Of a DNA stretch of 64,000 bases, positions 1 to 9,196 are shown piece by piece (within the stretch, counting starts at the first letter, position 1; every line of letters begins with the position of its first letter). The position numbers and the translations under genes were made by a program. Under the pieces are notes generated by a model. The model was not told the DNA's origin and did no database searches. It worked only from the letters and a program-made list of their open reading frames with translations. Origin of the DNA: Lucinisca nassula (lineage: Eukaryota; Mollusca; Bivalvia; Lucinida; Lucinidae); NCBI GenBank assembly GCA_963580285.1, contig OY757010.1, positions 74,008,858-74,072,857 on the forward strand, in the 5' to 3' direction.

Positions 1-596
1 AAACTTTGGCCTCTAGAATCTTAACAATAATTTGCTTTGATTTGACCTACTGACCTACTTTTTGATCCTATATGACCCGTATTCGAACTTGACCGAGATA
101 TTGTCATGATGATCATTCTGAGCAAATTTGAGGATGATTTGACCAAAACTTTGGCCTCTAGAGCCTGAACAAGGTTTTTTTCTATGCTTTGACCTGCTGA
201 CCCGACATGACCCATATTCAAACTTGACCGAGATTTTGTCAGGATGATCATCCTGAGCAAGTTTCCGGATGATTGGACCAAAACTGTGGCCTCTAGAGTC
301 TTAACGAGGTTTTCTATGATTTGACAGGCTGACCTACATTTTGACCCGACATGACCCATATTCGAACTTGACCGAGATATTGTCAGGATGATCATTCTGA
401 GCAAGTTTCAGAATGATTGGACCAAAACTGTGGCCTCTAGAGTCTTAACAAGGTTTTTCTATGATTTGACCATCTGACCTACATTTTGACCTGACATAAC
501 CCATATTCGATCTTGACCCAGATATCATTAAGACAAACATTCTGGTAAAGTTTCATGAAGCTGAAGCAAAATTGTGGTCTCTAGAGTCTTAACAAG
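1..596. repeat. Tandem repeat, unit about 141 bp, at least four copies
   Basis: The phrase GGCCTCTAGA(A/G) recurs at about positions 10, 152, 290, 432 and, diverged, 574, giving a spacing of 138-144 bp. Each unit also carries TGACCCATATTCGAACTTGACC and a GATGATCAT block in the same order. The array enters from the left edge. The reading frames through it are only repeat translations; no gene is supported. Confidence 0.85.
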
Positions 597-649
597 GTAA
601 ATGTTGACGACGCACGACATACGCCGAACGACGCACGTAAGGCGAGCTA

Positions 650-2690
650 AAAAGAAATTTCTGCTGAGGCACAAGTGACCTCTTAAAAATGAATTTGCTA
701 CTGAGGTACTAGGGGTCTAATGTTAAAGAATAGAATTTGTTGCTAAGACACTAAGGGTCTACAGTTAAAGAAAAGAATTTTTACTGAGATACTAGGGGTC
801 TACTCCTCAAGAAAAGAATTTGTTGCTAAGGCACTAAGGGTCTACTATTAAAGAAAAGAATTTGTTACTGAGGTACTAGGGTTCTACTCTTCAATAAAAG
901 AATTTGTTGTGAAGGCACTTAGGGTCAACTGTTAAAGAAAAGCATTTGATCCTGAGCCACTTTTGACCTACACTTAAAGAAAAGTATTTTCTCCTGAGCC
1001 ACTAAGGATCTACTCTTGAAGAAAAGCATTCCACTGAGCCACTAGGGATCTCTACTCTTAAAGAAAAAGCATTTGCTATTTGGCCACTAGGCGCCCTCTC
1101 TTAAAGATAAGCATTTGCTACTGAGCCACTAGGGATCTACTCTTAAAGAAAAAAACATTTGCTATTGGGCCACTAGGCGTCCTCTCTTAAAGATAAGCAT
1201 TTGCTACTGAGCCACTAGGGATCTACTGTTAAAGAAAAAACATTTGCTATTGGGCCACTAGGCGGCCTCTCTTAAAGATAAGCATTTGCTACTGAGCCAC
1301 TAGGGATCTACTCTTAAAGAAAAAACATTTGCTATTGGGCCACTAGGCGTCCTCTCTTAAAGATAAGCATTTGCTACTGAGCCACTAGGGATCTACTCTT
1401 AAAGAAGAAACATTTGCTACTGTGCTACTAGATATCTTCTCTTAAAGAAAAGCATTTGCTACTGAGCCACTAGGGATCTACTCTTAAAGAAAAACATTTG
1501 CTACTGTGCTACTAGGTATCTTCTCTTAAAGAAAAGCAGTTGCTACTGAGCCACTAGGGATCTACTCTTAAAGAAAAACATTTGCTACTGTGCTACTAGG
1601 TATCTTCTCTTAAAGAAAAGCATTTGCTACTGAGCCACTAGGGATCTACTCTTAAAGAAAAACATTTGCTACTGTGCTACTAGGTATCTTCTCTTAAAGA
1701 AAAGCATTTGCTACTGAGCCACTAGGGATCTACTCTTAAAGAAAAACATTTGCTACTGTGCTACTAGGTATCTTCTCTTAAAGAAAAGCATTTGCTACCG
1801 AGCCACTAGGGGTCTGCTCTGAAAAAAAGAAATTTCTGCTGAGGCACAAGTGGTCTCTTTAAACAAAAACAAGAATTTGTTGTGAGGAACTATGGGTATA
1901 CTCTTAAAGAAAAGAATTTGCTGCTTAGGTACTAGGGGTCTACTGTTAAAGAAAAGAATTTGTTGCTAAGGCACTAAGGGTCTACAGTTAAAGAAAAGGA
2001 ATTTGTTACTGAGGTACTAGGGGTCTACTCTTCAGGAAAACTATTTGCTACTGAGGCAAGAGGGTTCTACTCTTAAAGAAAAGCATTTGCTCCTGAGGCA
2101 CTAGGGATCTTCTTTAGAAGAAAAGCATTTGCTACTGAGCCACCAGGGATCTGCCCTTAAAAAGAATTTGCTCCTGTGGCACTAGGGGTCTTCTCTTTAA
2201 AAAAACATTTGTTTCTGAGGCACTAGGGATCTACTCTTAAAGAAAATAATTTGTTACTGAGGTACTAGGTCTTCTATTTAAAAAAAAAGAATTTGCTGCT
2301 GAGGCACGAGCTGTCTTCTCTTAAAGAAAAGCGTTTGCTTCTGAGACACTAGAGATCTACTCTTAAAGAAAAGAAGTTGTTACTGAGGTACTAGGGGTCA
2401 ACTCTTCAAGAAAAGAATTTGCTGCTGAGGCACTAGGCTTGTACTGTTAAAGAAAAGAATTTGCTGCTGGGGCACTAGGCTTGTACTGTTAAAGAAAAGA
2501 ATTTGCTGCTAAGGCAGCAGGGTCTACTGTTAAAGAAAAAAAAATTGCAACTTAGATACTAGGGGTTTACCCATCAAGAAAAAACATTTGCTACTGCGGC
2601 ACTAGGGTTCTCTGAAAGAAAAGAATTTGCTGCTGAAGCACAAGGGGTCTATTCTTTAAGAAAAGAAATAGATACTAATGTACTAAGGCA
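650..2690. repeat. Minisatellite, 36-38 bp unit, about 2 kb
   Basis: More than fifty copies of a unit close to ATTTGCTACTGAGGCACTAG followed by GG-TCTACTCTTAAAGAAAAG. Between about 1090 and 1800 two unit types alternate (ACTGAGCCACTAGGGATC and ACTGTGCTACTAGGTATC, or TTGGGCCACTAGGCG), so that stretch has a higher-order period near 75 bp. Units at both ends are more diverged, as expected when recent unequal exchange homogenises the centre. No coding capacity. Confidence 0.9.
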
Positions 2691-2734
2691 AATTATGGTA
2701 GGTGTATGCAGTCACCTGAACAATTTTCGCGCAC

Positions 2735-3112
2735 TAACACAGTTAGCTTACACATGCATTTGAAAGAAACTGTGATTTATTGTTCCACAAATCGCTGGGC
2801 GGTACAGCATGACTAAAAACACCGCCGTTTTTGACGCCACCCGAATATTGTTTGCCGTTAGACGGTGTAACGTCATTTTATCGTACAAAAAAAAATGAAG
2901 AAACAACACACTTATTTTAAATGTGTTTGAATTGAAATAGATCAGCTCTAGTGTATTACTTGTTGAGCAATAAATAACTTTGTCGGTCAGATTTAAGAAC
3001 ACAAGTCACTAAAGCTACGCGCTCGTGATTTGGTCTGCTTTACAACTGACCTCCAAACTGTGATTTGTTACACAACACTTCACTGCTGGAGCTGATCTAT
3101 TTCTTAATGTAC
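2735..3112. repeat. Dispersed repeat with foldback end (also at 26430-26860)
   Basis: GTTAGACGGTGTAACGT and the stretch TTTACAACTGACCTCCAAACT recur in the same order near 26540 and 26790. The right half is an inverted repeat: GAAATAGATCAGCTCTAG (about 2934) faces GAGCTGATCTATTTCTT (about 3090). Probably a non-autonomous DNA element; the family is not recognised. Confidence 0.6.
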
Positions 3113-3138
3113 AGCCTGGAAATTTGGATATCATAATA

Positions 3139-3783
3139 CAGTCGAACTTCGATGGCTCGGATCCCTTTTGGGATCATGAAAATTTGTTCGAGACAAGGGT
3201 ATTTTGAGACACTGAGGGTAACTATTAGTGCCATACTAACAGGTATGGAGATAATCTTGGAACATCTTTCTAATGTTCTAAAATTATAAATGTATGCTGT
3301 GTGTACTCATTAGAATCGCCTCCGATGCCATTAAGTATGTTGTATGTACTCATTAGAATCGCCTCATGGAGGCGATTCTAATGAGTACACACGGCATACA
3401 TTTCAAGATGAAAGAAGAAAATCTCCCTAAATTATCCTTAAAATATTAAGCCGGGGCACAGCAATTCCTACAATTTACATGTGCACCCAACGAAGGCTCA
3501 GATCAGCCTGTGCATCCGCACAGTCTGACCAGAGTCTTTGTTGTGCGCTCTAATGGTGGTGAAGGACCCAATGCTTCTTCGTGCAGCAAGAGAAGTCTCT
3601 GGTCATACTATATGGATGCACATGCTGATCTGATTCGTCTCTGGGCGCAAATGTAAATTGTAGGAAATGCTGTGCTCCGGCTCAGTTTTCTTATCTGAAG
3701 GAATTCCCTTGGGACTTAAGAACTGGTTCGACTCGTCCACGGTAAACAAGCCATTGGAGTTCAAGCCATCGAATTTGTACTAT
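3139..3783. mobile_element. Tc1/mariner-type MITE (CAGTCGAACTTCGATGGCTCG ends), interrupted
   Basis: The left end CAGTCGAACTTCGATGG follows a TA dinucleotide; the right end reads AAGCCATCGAATTTGTACTA, an imperfect inverse. A related copy at 7930-8277 has cleaner TA-flanked ends. The centre holds a long hairpin (about 3295-3405, arms around GAGGCGATTCTAATGAG). The right half is split by a second MITE at 3447-3684. No transposase. Confidence 0.7.
3447..3684. mobile_element. MITE with ~35-bp inverted ends, nested in another MITE
   Basis: The ends GCCGGGGCACAGCAATTCCT and AGGAAATGCTGTGCTCCGGC are inverted copies and continue inward through CAATTTACATG/AAATGTAAATTG. The interior matches the copy at 16004-16247 (CTGATCAGAGTCTTCGTTGT core). 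It lies inside the Tc1-type MITE at 3139-3783, so it inserted later. Confidence 0.75.
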
Positions 3784-3792
3784 TTATCATAT

Positions 3793-4085
3793 GACGTCGC
3801 GTCTGAGAATATAATAACACCATGTATTAAACTCGGTAATCCATTAGTGGCTAAAATATGTAAATCAGATATTCCGCGTAAGGTTACACACACGACGTTC
3901 TTAACGACGTCGCGTTTACAAATGACGGAATATTGACATTTTTGTATTAACAACTAATGCAAAAGCCTTGTGATAAATAGAATCTTGCACTCGTGCTCAT
4001 TTATTATCGAATATATTAAACTCGTTGAAGAACATGGATCAAATGTTCAGCAAAGCCTCGCATTTTATATTTTTCCCTTAACTCG
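3793..4085 (+). repeat. Dispersed repeat, inverse copy at 60838-61195
   Basis: The stretch from CGTCGCGTCTGAGAAT through ATTAAACTCGTTGAAGA matches the reverse complement of 60838-61195, where AGACGCGACGTG and ACGAGTTGAGGAAA appear in opposite order. Both copies include TTAACGACGTCGCGTTTAC or its inverse. Probably a non-autonomous DNA element. Confidence 0.6.
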
Positions 4086-4127
4086 TTTAACTCTTATCAT
4101 GCTGTTCACGACAACCCCTATCTTTGG

Positions 4128-4191
4128 AAACAGTGTAGATCCAGATCAGACGGCTTCTGAAGAAGCCATCTGATCAGGATCTACACTGTTT
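4128..4191. repeat. Hairpin of the CAGTGTAGAtCCAGATCAGACG family
   Basis: A 64-bp near-perfect palindrome: AAACAGTGTAGATCCAGATC faces GATCAGGATCTACACTGTTT around a GGCTTCTGAAGAAGCC core. The same hairpin is the centre of the TTAA-flanked MITEs described at 6766-6985, 19949-20157, 27781-28001 and 42097-42318. Confidence 0.8.
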
Positions 4192-4238
4192 GACATGAAG
4201 TTTAAGGATTTGTAAGAATAAATTACATGAAGTAATCT

Positions 4239-4358
4239 CCAGGGATCACAGGATCGATCCCGGGCTTCTCCAGACTTTCGGATGAGTCTTTAAACCGAGG
4301 TCCCGTCTCCGTATGACCTTAGCTGTTGGTGGGACCTAAAACTAAAACTCACTCACTC
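4239..4358 (+). mobile_element. 5'-truncated tRNA-derived SINE (ACTCACTCAC tail) with 14-bp TSD
   Basis: ACATGAAGTAATCT occurs at 4225-4238 and again at 4359-4372, flanking the insert as a target-site duplication. The insert begins within the B-box region (GGATCGATCCCGGGCTTCTCC), runs through the family body (CCGTCTCCGTATGACCTTAGCTGTTGG) and ends in ACTCACTCAC. The A-box half is missing, as expected from 5' truncation in target-primed reverse transcription. Confidence 0.85.
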
Positions 4359-4506
4359 ACATGAAGTAATCTGACAGGTTCAAAGTCAGAAATGGGTGTG
4401 GCTATAAACTGAATATTCAGCAAGATAAGGGTTAATAAATAAAATAATATATGAACATTCATATAAGATCCTCTATACATGCACCTTAGTGTTTCTATCT
4501 TTTCAG

Positions 4507-4727
4507 GGGGTAATACACGTTTTGGGTTCTGGATCGGGGCGACAGACAAGGCTGAAGAGGGGACTTGGCGGTGGTATACTGACAACGCTTTACTCCAATA
4601 CAGCGACTTTCAGCCCGGTCATATCAAAAGCACCACTGAAAACTGTTTAATTCTGTGGGCTCATTTTGATTTCAAATGGGCTGACCATTTTTGTACTGAA
4701 GAAAACTATTTTGTTTGCGAACTTTAA
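4507..4727 (+). CDS. C-type lectin domain protein, terminal coding exon
   Basis: An acceptor (ATCTTTTCAG) precedes an open exon that ends at TAA, 4725-4727. Its ~73 residues carry the C-terminal half of a C-type lectin fold: FWIGATD, then GTWRWYTD, then a Cys followed by LILW, then KWADHFC and a terminal YFVCEL. These match the conserved WIG, W-x-W and the last three disulfide cysteines of the family, which binds sugars or other ligands outside the cell. The canonical calcium/sugar motifs are not intact: the EPN/QPD position reads HIK and WND is WAD, so ordinary sugar binding is doubtful. The exon begins in split-codon phase, so upstream exons must exist; none was found between the left edge and here. 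They may lie outside the window, or this is an orphan fragment. Nothing shows transcription. Confidence 0.75.
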
Positions 4728-5198
4728 AAAGGCTTTGAAACACAGGCAGCAAACTGTACCTATTTATGTTACACGTATCCCCTAGAAACGGGGAAGGCTT
4801 GCCCCTGACTCAAATGTTTTGAAATACATATACTGAGTTGAAAAAAAAATCCAAGATGGGCATTTACATGTGTTGTGGTTTTACGATCCAGTAAACAGCT
4901 ATGGTCATGTTGGGTCGGTCAGTTACCTACACAGTTCCTGGACAGTCTTAGACCACCAAAGCCGTTAACCAGTGCTTAGTGCAATTGCCCCCTTCCTGAC
5001 AATAACTGACAACAGCCGTTGGGCAACGGCCCAGTCCTCAATCAACCAGTCATCTCGAGCCTTATCTGTAGAAAGAGAAATAGGATAAAACACAGCCCAT
5101 CCATCCCGTACCTGCTGCAAGCACAACATGCCCTGGCCCTACTATGGCCCCAAGTAGTATATAAGCTAACAAGCACCACTATCCAACCCAATCAACCA
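4728..5198. other. Region after the lectin exon, nothing recognised
   Basis: No AATAAA-type signal, repeat family or convincing exon was seen. It probably holds the 3' UTR of the lectin gene followed by intergenic sequence. Confidence 0.4.
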
Positions 5199-5447
5199 GC
5201 GGCCAGTTGTTTAAAGCCACGTTAGCTTAACGAGCTCGTTATTGACCAAATAGTTAACTGTTCTAGCAAGTACAATATCTAAAAGTGCGGTATTTTTGCT
5301 GAAAAATGTGAACTGCTTTTGCATTTGCAAAAGCTGGTCACATTTTTCTGCAAAAATATTAGTACATGCATATTTACCATATAAAACAATCGAAGTTTTA
5401 ACGATTCGATAACTAATGACATCGTTAGATCTGAACAACCGGCTCCA
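5199..5447. mobile_element. Foldback MITE, GGCCAGTTGTTCAAA ends (copy 1, diverged)
   Basis: The left end GGCCAGTTGTTTAAAGC and right end GATCTGAACAACCGG are imperfect inverted copies. The interior shares AGCAAGTACAATATC, a GTGAACTGCTTTTGCA hairpin and CGATAACTAATGAC with the cleaner copies at 5499-5736 and 11327-11569. Confidence 0.7.
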
Positions 5448-5498
5448 GATGGGACATTTAATTCATAGCAGGTTGAATTATTTATGTAAAAAACAATT

Positions 5499-5736
5499 GG
5501 GGCCAGTTGTTCAAAACTAACGACGTCGTTAGTTAACGTATCGTTTAAACTTTGATCATTAAATATGGCAAATATGCTGAAATTAATGCTGAAAAAATGT
5601 GAGCAGCTGACGCAAAAGCTGCTCACATTTTTCCAGCAAAAATACCAAAATTTATGATATTGTACTTGCTAGAAGAGTTAACAATATGACCACTAACGAG
5701 CTCGTTAAGCTAACGATGCTTTGAACAACTGGCCCC
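5499..5736. mobile_element. Foldback MITE, GGGGCCAGTTGTTCAAA ends (copy 2)
   Basis: GGGGCCAGTTGTTCAAA at the left is matched by TTTGAACAACTGGCCCC at the right. The centre is a hairpin (GTGAGCAGCTGACGCAAAAG facing its inverse). The element runs opposite to the neighbour at 5199-5447, so two copies of one family sit 50 bp apart. Confidence 0.85.
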
Positions 5737-6106
5737 TGAAAGTTTTGCAAACAGGACCTGGTCTTTCACTGTTTATATTCGCACGTGTCCCGGTTTGGGA
5801 TTCTCCCTATATACAATGGGTGACGTTTTATTGTCTTCTTCTGAGAAGTTATGGCTGCTAAATGCAAGGGCCCGTCCCAGAACCACAGAGTTTTTTCGAA
5901 TTCCCGAGGGTCGATGTTTTGGCTTAGTATTACCCACCACACCCCTGGCGGTGGGAGAGGAAAACAATAATATGTGCATAACTGGCCAGATATCAAACCA
6001 TTGCAGGCGGCCTCGGAAGCTCAGTCGGATGCGCGTCTGACTGGTGATCAGGAGGACGCGAGTTCGATATCTGCCTGGTCTGTAACAGTCTTTTGAAAAT
6101 ATTTGA

Positions 6107-6152
6107 GGGTCACTGATGAGGCCTAAATGACCGAAACTAGCTAGTCTGGTGA
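6107..6152 (+). ncRNA. Hammerhead ribozyme motif 1 (short stem III)
   Basis: The core CTGATGA (6113-6119) is followed by a weak stem II (GGCC/GACC, one mismatch), then GAA (6133-6135), stem III ACTA/TAGT with a 2-nt loop, and C6146 as the cleavage nucleotide. Stem I pairs poorly because TGG is followed by TGAACA instead of CCC. Probably impaired relative to motif 2. Confidence 0.6.
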
Positions 6153-6356
6153 ACACTTCATATTTTCCAGTTCTGTGGTGTATTCCTTTCTCTCAAAGGA
6201 TAACCCTTTTATAGAACATATTTGACGTCACTACAGCTGGTGTCTGGGAATGTGTGGCGGCCGTAAAATGTCTCCCTGCCCTACATCATAGTGTAGTTTA
6301 TATTTTCTTGTCCTTTGGGATCATTGATTCCATTGTGGAATGTTGAAAATATTTGA

Positions 6357-6402
6357 GGGTCACTGATGAGGCCTAAATGGCCGAAATTAGCTAGTCTGGC
6401 CC
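6357..6402 (+). ncRNA. Hammerhead ribozyme motif 2 (short stem III)
   Basis: All conserved parts are present: stem I GGGTCA (6357-6362) with TGGCCC (6397-6402), including one G-U pair; CTGATGA (6363-6369); stem II GGCC/GGCC around a TAAAT loop; GAA (6383-6385); stem III ATTA/TAGT with a GC loop; cleavage after C6396. A 4-bp stem III with a 2-nt loop is typical of Penelope- and retrozyme-type hammerheads, which are thought to work best as dimers. Confidence 0.8.
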
Positions 6403-6729
6403 AGAAAACTTGAACACTTCATATTTTCCAGTTCCGTGGTGTATTCCTTGCTTCCAAAGGATAACCATTTAATAGAACATATTTTCGTGGAGCTTGGTCA
6501 TGAAATCTTCTCTACGCTCATTCTCTCCCATCCGCTGATTCAAGAAGTCTGGCGAAAGAATGTGTACTCAATGCACTGATTAACCACTCATGTATAAGCC
6601 TGTGCAGGAGAATTGTTGATAGGTAAACTGACCGGTTCGATATGACCTAAATAGTATTGACTGGGACATTAAATTCCAAACAAAAAAGCGAACCTCTGAA
6701 AGAAACAGTTATGACCCTGAAATATATTA

Positions 6730-7122
6730 CAGTGAAATTCAGCTATAAAGACCACAGGAAATTAACCCATATATGACAATGGAATCTTCCATCTTATAAA
6801 TTTGGAGTTGTCCATTTTCAATTATAGGGGTGTCAGATTTGTTTTGTTTAATGTAAGTTGTACAAAAATGTATGTTCTTTGAGCAAACAGTGTAGACCCA
6901 GATCAGACGCCGCGTTCTGCGGCGTCTGATCTGGGTCTACACTGTTTGCCAACGTCCCAAAAAAGGGCCGCTAGGCATATATGGGTTAAGAGAAATTCTG
7001 CTTTACAAAACTTATTTAGAAGGGTGCACTTATTTTTTCACTGTGATTTCTGTATACAGTATTCTCTGGTCAGAGACCACCTTTGGGATTGTTCAAAAGT
7101 GGTCTTTAAGGGAACTTTACTG
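6730..7122. mobile_element. Tc1/mariner-type MITE (CAGTGAAATTC ends), interrupted
   Basis: CAGTGAAATTC follows TA on the left, and GGAACTTTACTG precedes TA on the right. The right arm carries the family phrase GACCACCTTTGGGATTGTTC with AAAAGTGGTCTTTAA. A second MITE with TTAA duplications (6766-6985) sits inside it. Related copies: 22105-22306, and fragments near 27590 and 44960. Confidence 0.75.
6766..6985. mobile_element. piggyBac-type MITE with TTAA duplication
   Basis: TTAA at 6762-6765 and 6986-6989 flanks an insert beginning CCCATATATG and ending CATATATGGG, a perfect 10-bp terminal inverted repeat. TTAA targets with CCC/GGG ends are characteristic of piggyBac elements. The interior holds a 60-bp hairpin, CAGTGTAGACCCAGATCAGA facing its inverse around CGCCGCGTTCTGCGGCG. 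Non-autonomous. Confidence 0.9.
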
Positions 7123-7340
7123 TATGTGCATGGGTAGGTCACCTAAATAATGCTCTCTGGCAGATAACAAGAACTTGAAATTGTTCTAAACAATCAGATC
7201 AGGTGCCGAAATGTATCAAACATTTTCAAACCCAACTCATTTGAGAATTAAATCTTTCCAGCTCAAAAATTTTGAAATGCCAAGAATTGTAAGCATTTCA
7301 AAACTTGTTTGCAGGATAAATATTTCATCTATTCTCTAAG

Positions 7341-7545
7341 GGTCTAAGCCTGCCCAGACGAAGCGGTGCAAGGCGGACCGCCCATGCATATAAACCCTAT
7401 TGATTTCATTGGATGACACGGCTTGAAATGTCCTTTCATCTCAATGTCGGGTAACAGTCCAACAAAATTGGAAGCAACTTCGCCAAAATGGCCTATACAG
7501 TGTTGACGGGGACATTAAACCTCAAACCAAACGAACAAAGAAACA
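7341..7545 (+). mobile_element. SINE-like retroposon, 3' part (AAACCTCAAA tail)
   Basis: Begins at GGTCTAAGCCTGCCCAGACG, continues through CTCAATGTCGGGTAACAGTC and TGTTGACGGGGACATTAAAC and ends in an AAAC-rich tail. About ten copies of this family occur in the window in both orientations (for example 33083-33400, 41730-42030, 42690-42992). The 5' half is missing here. Confidence 0.75.
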
Positions 7546-7929
7546 TGTATTCTCTGCTGATCCGTACCTGTAAAAAGGCCTGATTTATTGGAAGTTTAAA
7601 TTTAACAATCCATTTAGGCTTATTTGACATGAGCATAAAATTTATTTGAATAAATCGACCCAAAGCCAATTTGGGATGTGTTTTGAGCAAATTATTACCC
7701 CTGGGGAAAAATAGAAAAATATTCAAAACGCCGTCCCTTGCGAAAAAATACCCAGCATGCAGAGTGTTAAGGGTTTCTAGCTGTAATAAGGGAGGTACCT
7801 CTGAGTCCAAGAATGCAATCTGACATGCCACAACATCCTGTCCATTTTCATGTCCCCCGCTTTCACAAATGAAACTGGAGGCGAAAGTGTGCCAAAAGTC
7901 GCTCACCTGAATGAGGCTGATCAGATATA
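7546..7929. other. Interval without a recognised feature
   Basis: No repeat family, splice-bounded exon or conserved motif was identified. A possible reading frame on the minus strand lacks recognisable features and is not called. Confidence 0.4.
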
Positions 7930-8277
7930 CAGTCAAACTTCAATGGCTCGAACACCTTTGGGACCTCGAAAATCTGTTCGAGACAGGGGCAGTTCGAGCC
8001 ACTGAGGGTTACTGTCAGGAGGCATAACGAGATACTTTTGGACATCTTTTCGCTGTTCTATAATGAAAATGTATGCTGTGTGTACTCATTAGAATCGCCT
8101 CATCGAGGCGATTCTAATGAGTACACACAGCATACATTTGGAAGATAAAATACTAAAATCTCCTTAATTATCCCCCCACTATTTCTTGTGTAGAGGATTT
8201 CGCTAGGGGCTCAAGAATGGGTTCGACACATCCATGGTAAACGAGCCATCGGTGTTCGAGCCATCGAAGTTCTACTG
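7930..8277. mobile_element. Tc1/mariner-type MITE (CAGTCAAACTTCAATGGCTCG ends)
   Basis: TA precedes CAGTCAAACTTCAATGGC and follows GCCATCGAAGTTCTACTG. The centre (about 8079-8141) is a nearly perfect hairpin: GCTGTGTGTACTCATTAGAA facing its inverse across GCCTCATCGAGGC. Same family as 3139-3783. Confidence 0.85.
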
Positions 8278-8561
8278 TATTGCATTATGAACAGGTGGCC
8301 ATCTTGTCTATCAGTTCATGTTGCCTTGATGCCAGTGATTAAGTTTCTGATTAGGATTCAGGAAGTGATGATCTTGATGCGGAGTCTGGGGGTGTATACA
8401 TGTAGTTAGGCAGGCCGGGGCTAACATTTGCACCTGCGTTTGGAATACTCTATCACAAAAAAAGATAAACCAAGTCACCTCATCATGTACATTCAGCCGC
8501 AACACAAACACAGCCATGGTGTAAATGGCCATTTGCAAAAAGCAGGTGAAAGGTACTCAGC

Positions 8562-8850
8562 ATTACAATAACACACCCGTGCATTTTTCACAGCTCCAAA
8601 ATGCCTACTTTCCTGAAGAAAATCCGTGATATTTTTCTTATTTATACGCCGGACAAAGGTTGTGGGTGCTCGTTAGAACCGCCTCATTGAGGCGGTTCTA
8701 ACGAGTACCCACAACCTATGTCTTGGAACAGAAATAATAAAAATATTGTACACCCCCGTAAACCCCAGTTTTATCTTTATAAAGAGGGGTTTAATGGGGT
8801 GCTCATTTCACGGACTTGTTCACATATGTTCACATCATCACGCCCTGTCA
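8562..8850. mobile_element. Hairpin MITE, GTACTCGTTAGAACCGCCTC family
   Basis: The central palindrome (about 8661-8717) reads GGTTGTGGGTGCTCGTTAGA then ACCGCCTC and its inverse. The flanks share TTTTCTTATTTATAC, ACCCCAGTTTTATC and TCACGGACTTGTTCAC with 16757-17030 and 24490-24778. The precise ends are not defined. Confidence 0.65.
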
Positions 8851-9196
8851 ATCTTATTTGCGATTACTATACATGGGTTTTGAAGAATTTCAAGATTGCC
8901 GCTATCTTGGATATCTGATGAAACAATTTTAGACATTTCTGAATTGCCATGTCATCCAAATACCTTCCATAAAATTTCAACTCAGTCACATTTTCTGTTC
9001 GGGAGGAGATGCTATTTGAAGAATTTCTATATGCCACCATCTTGGATATTGGAATGGAATGAATTGTATATCTCCATGTCGCCTTGTTGCCTCCCATCAA
9101 GATTCAACAGAGTCTGATCTTTGGAGTCCTGATGTCTCTCATCAGGTTTCAGTTCAATCTGAATTTCAGTACGGGAGAGGATGTTCTTTAAGAATT

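Larger units (their letters stand above)
6096..6482 (+). mobile_element. Retrozyme-like repeat with two hammerhead motifs in tandem
   Basis: Two direct copies start at 6096 and 6345 (GAAAATATTTGAGGGTCACT) and share about 140 bp each, including TTCATATTTTCCAGTT and CAAAGGATAACC. Each begins with a hammerhead motif, and the two predicted cleavage sites lie 250 nt apart. This tandem arrangement is that of animal retrozymes, non-autonomous retroelements proposed to move through circular RNA made by self-cleavage and ligation. The second unit is shorter than the first, so this looks like one complete unit plus a partial one. It sits inside a SINE. No coding capacity. Confidence 0.75.
6009..6690 (+). 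mobile_element. tRNA-derived SINE split by a hammerhead element
   Basis: The head at 6009-6082 is tRNA-like, with an A box around AGCTCAGTCGG and a B box AGTTCGATATC. The body resumes at 6483 (TCGTGGAGCTTGGTCATGAA) and ends in TTAAATTCCAAACAAA near 6690. Related copies at 30747-31130 and 42369-42640 join head and body directly, so 6096-6482 is an insertion. Older than its insert. Confidence 0.75.
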
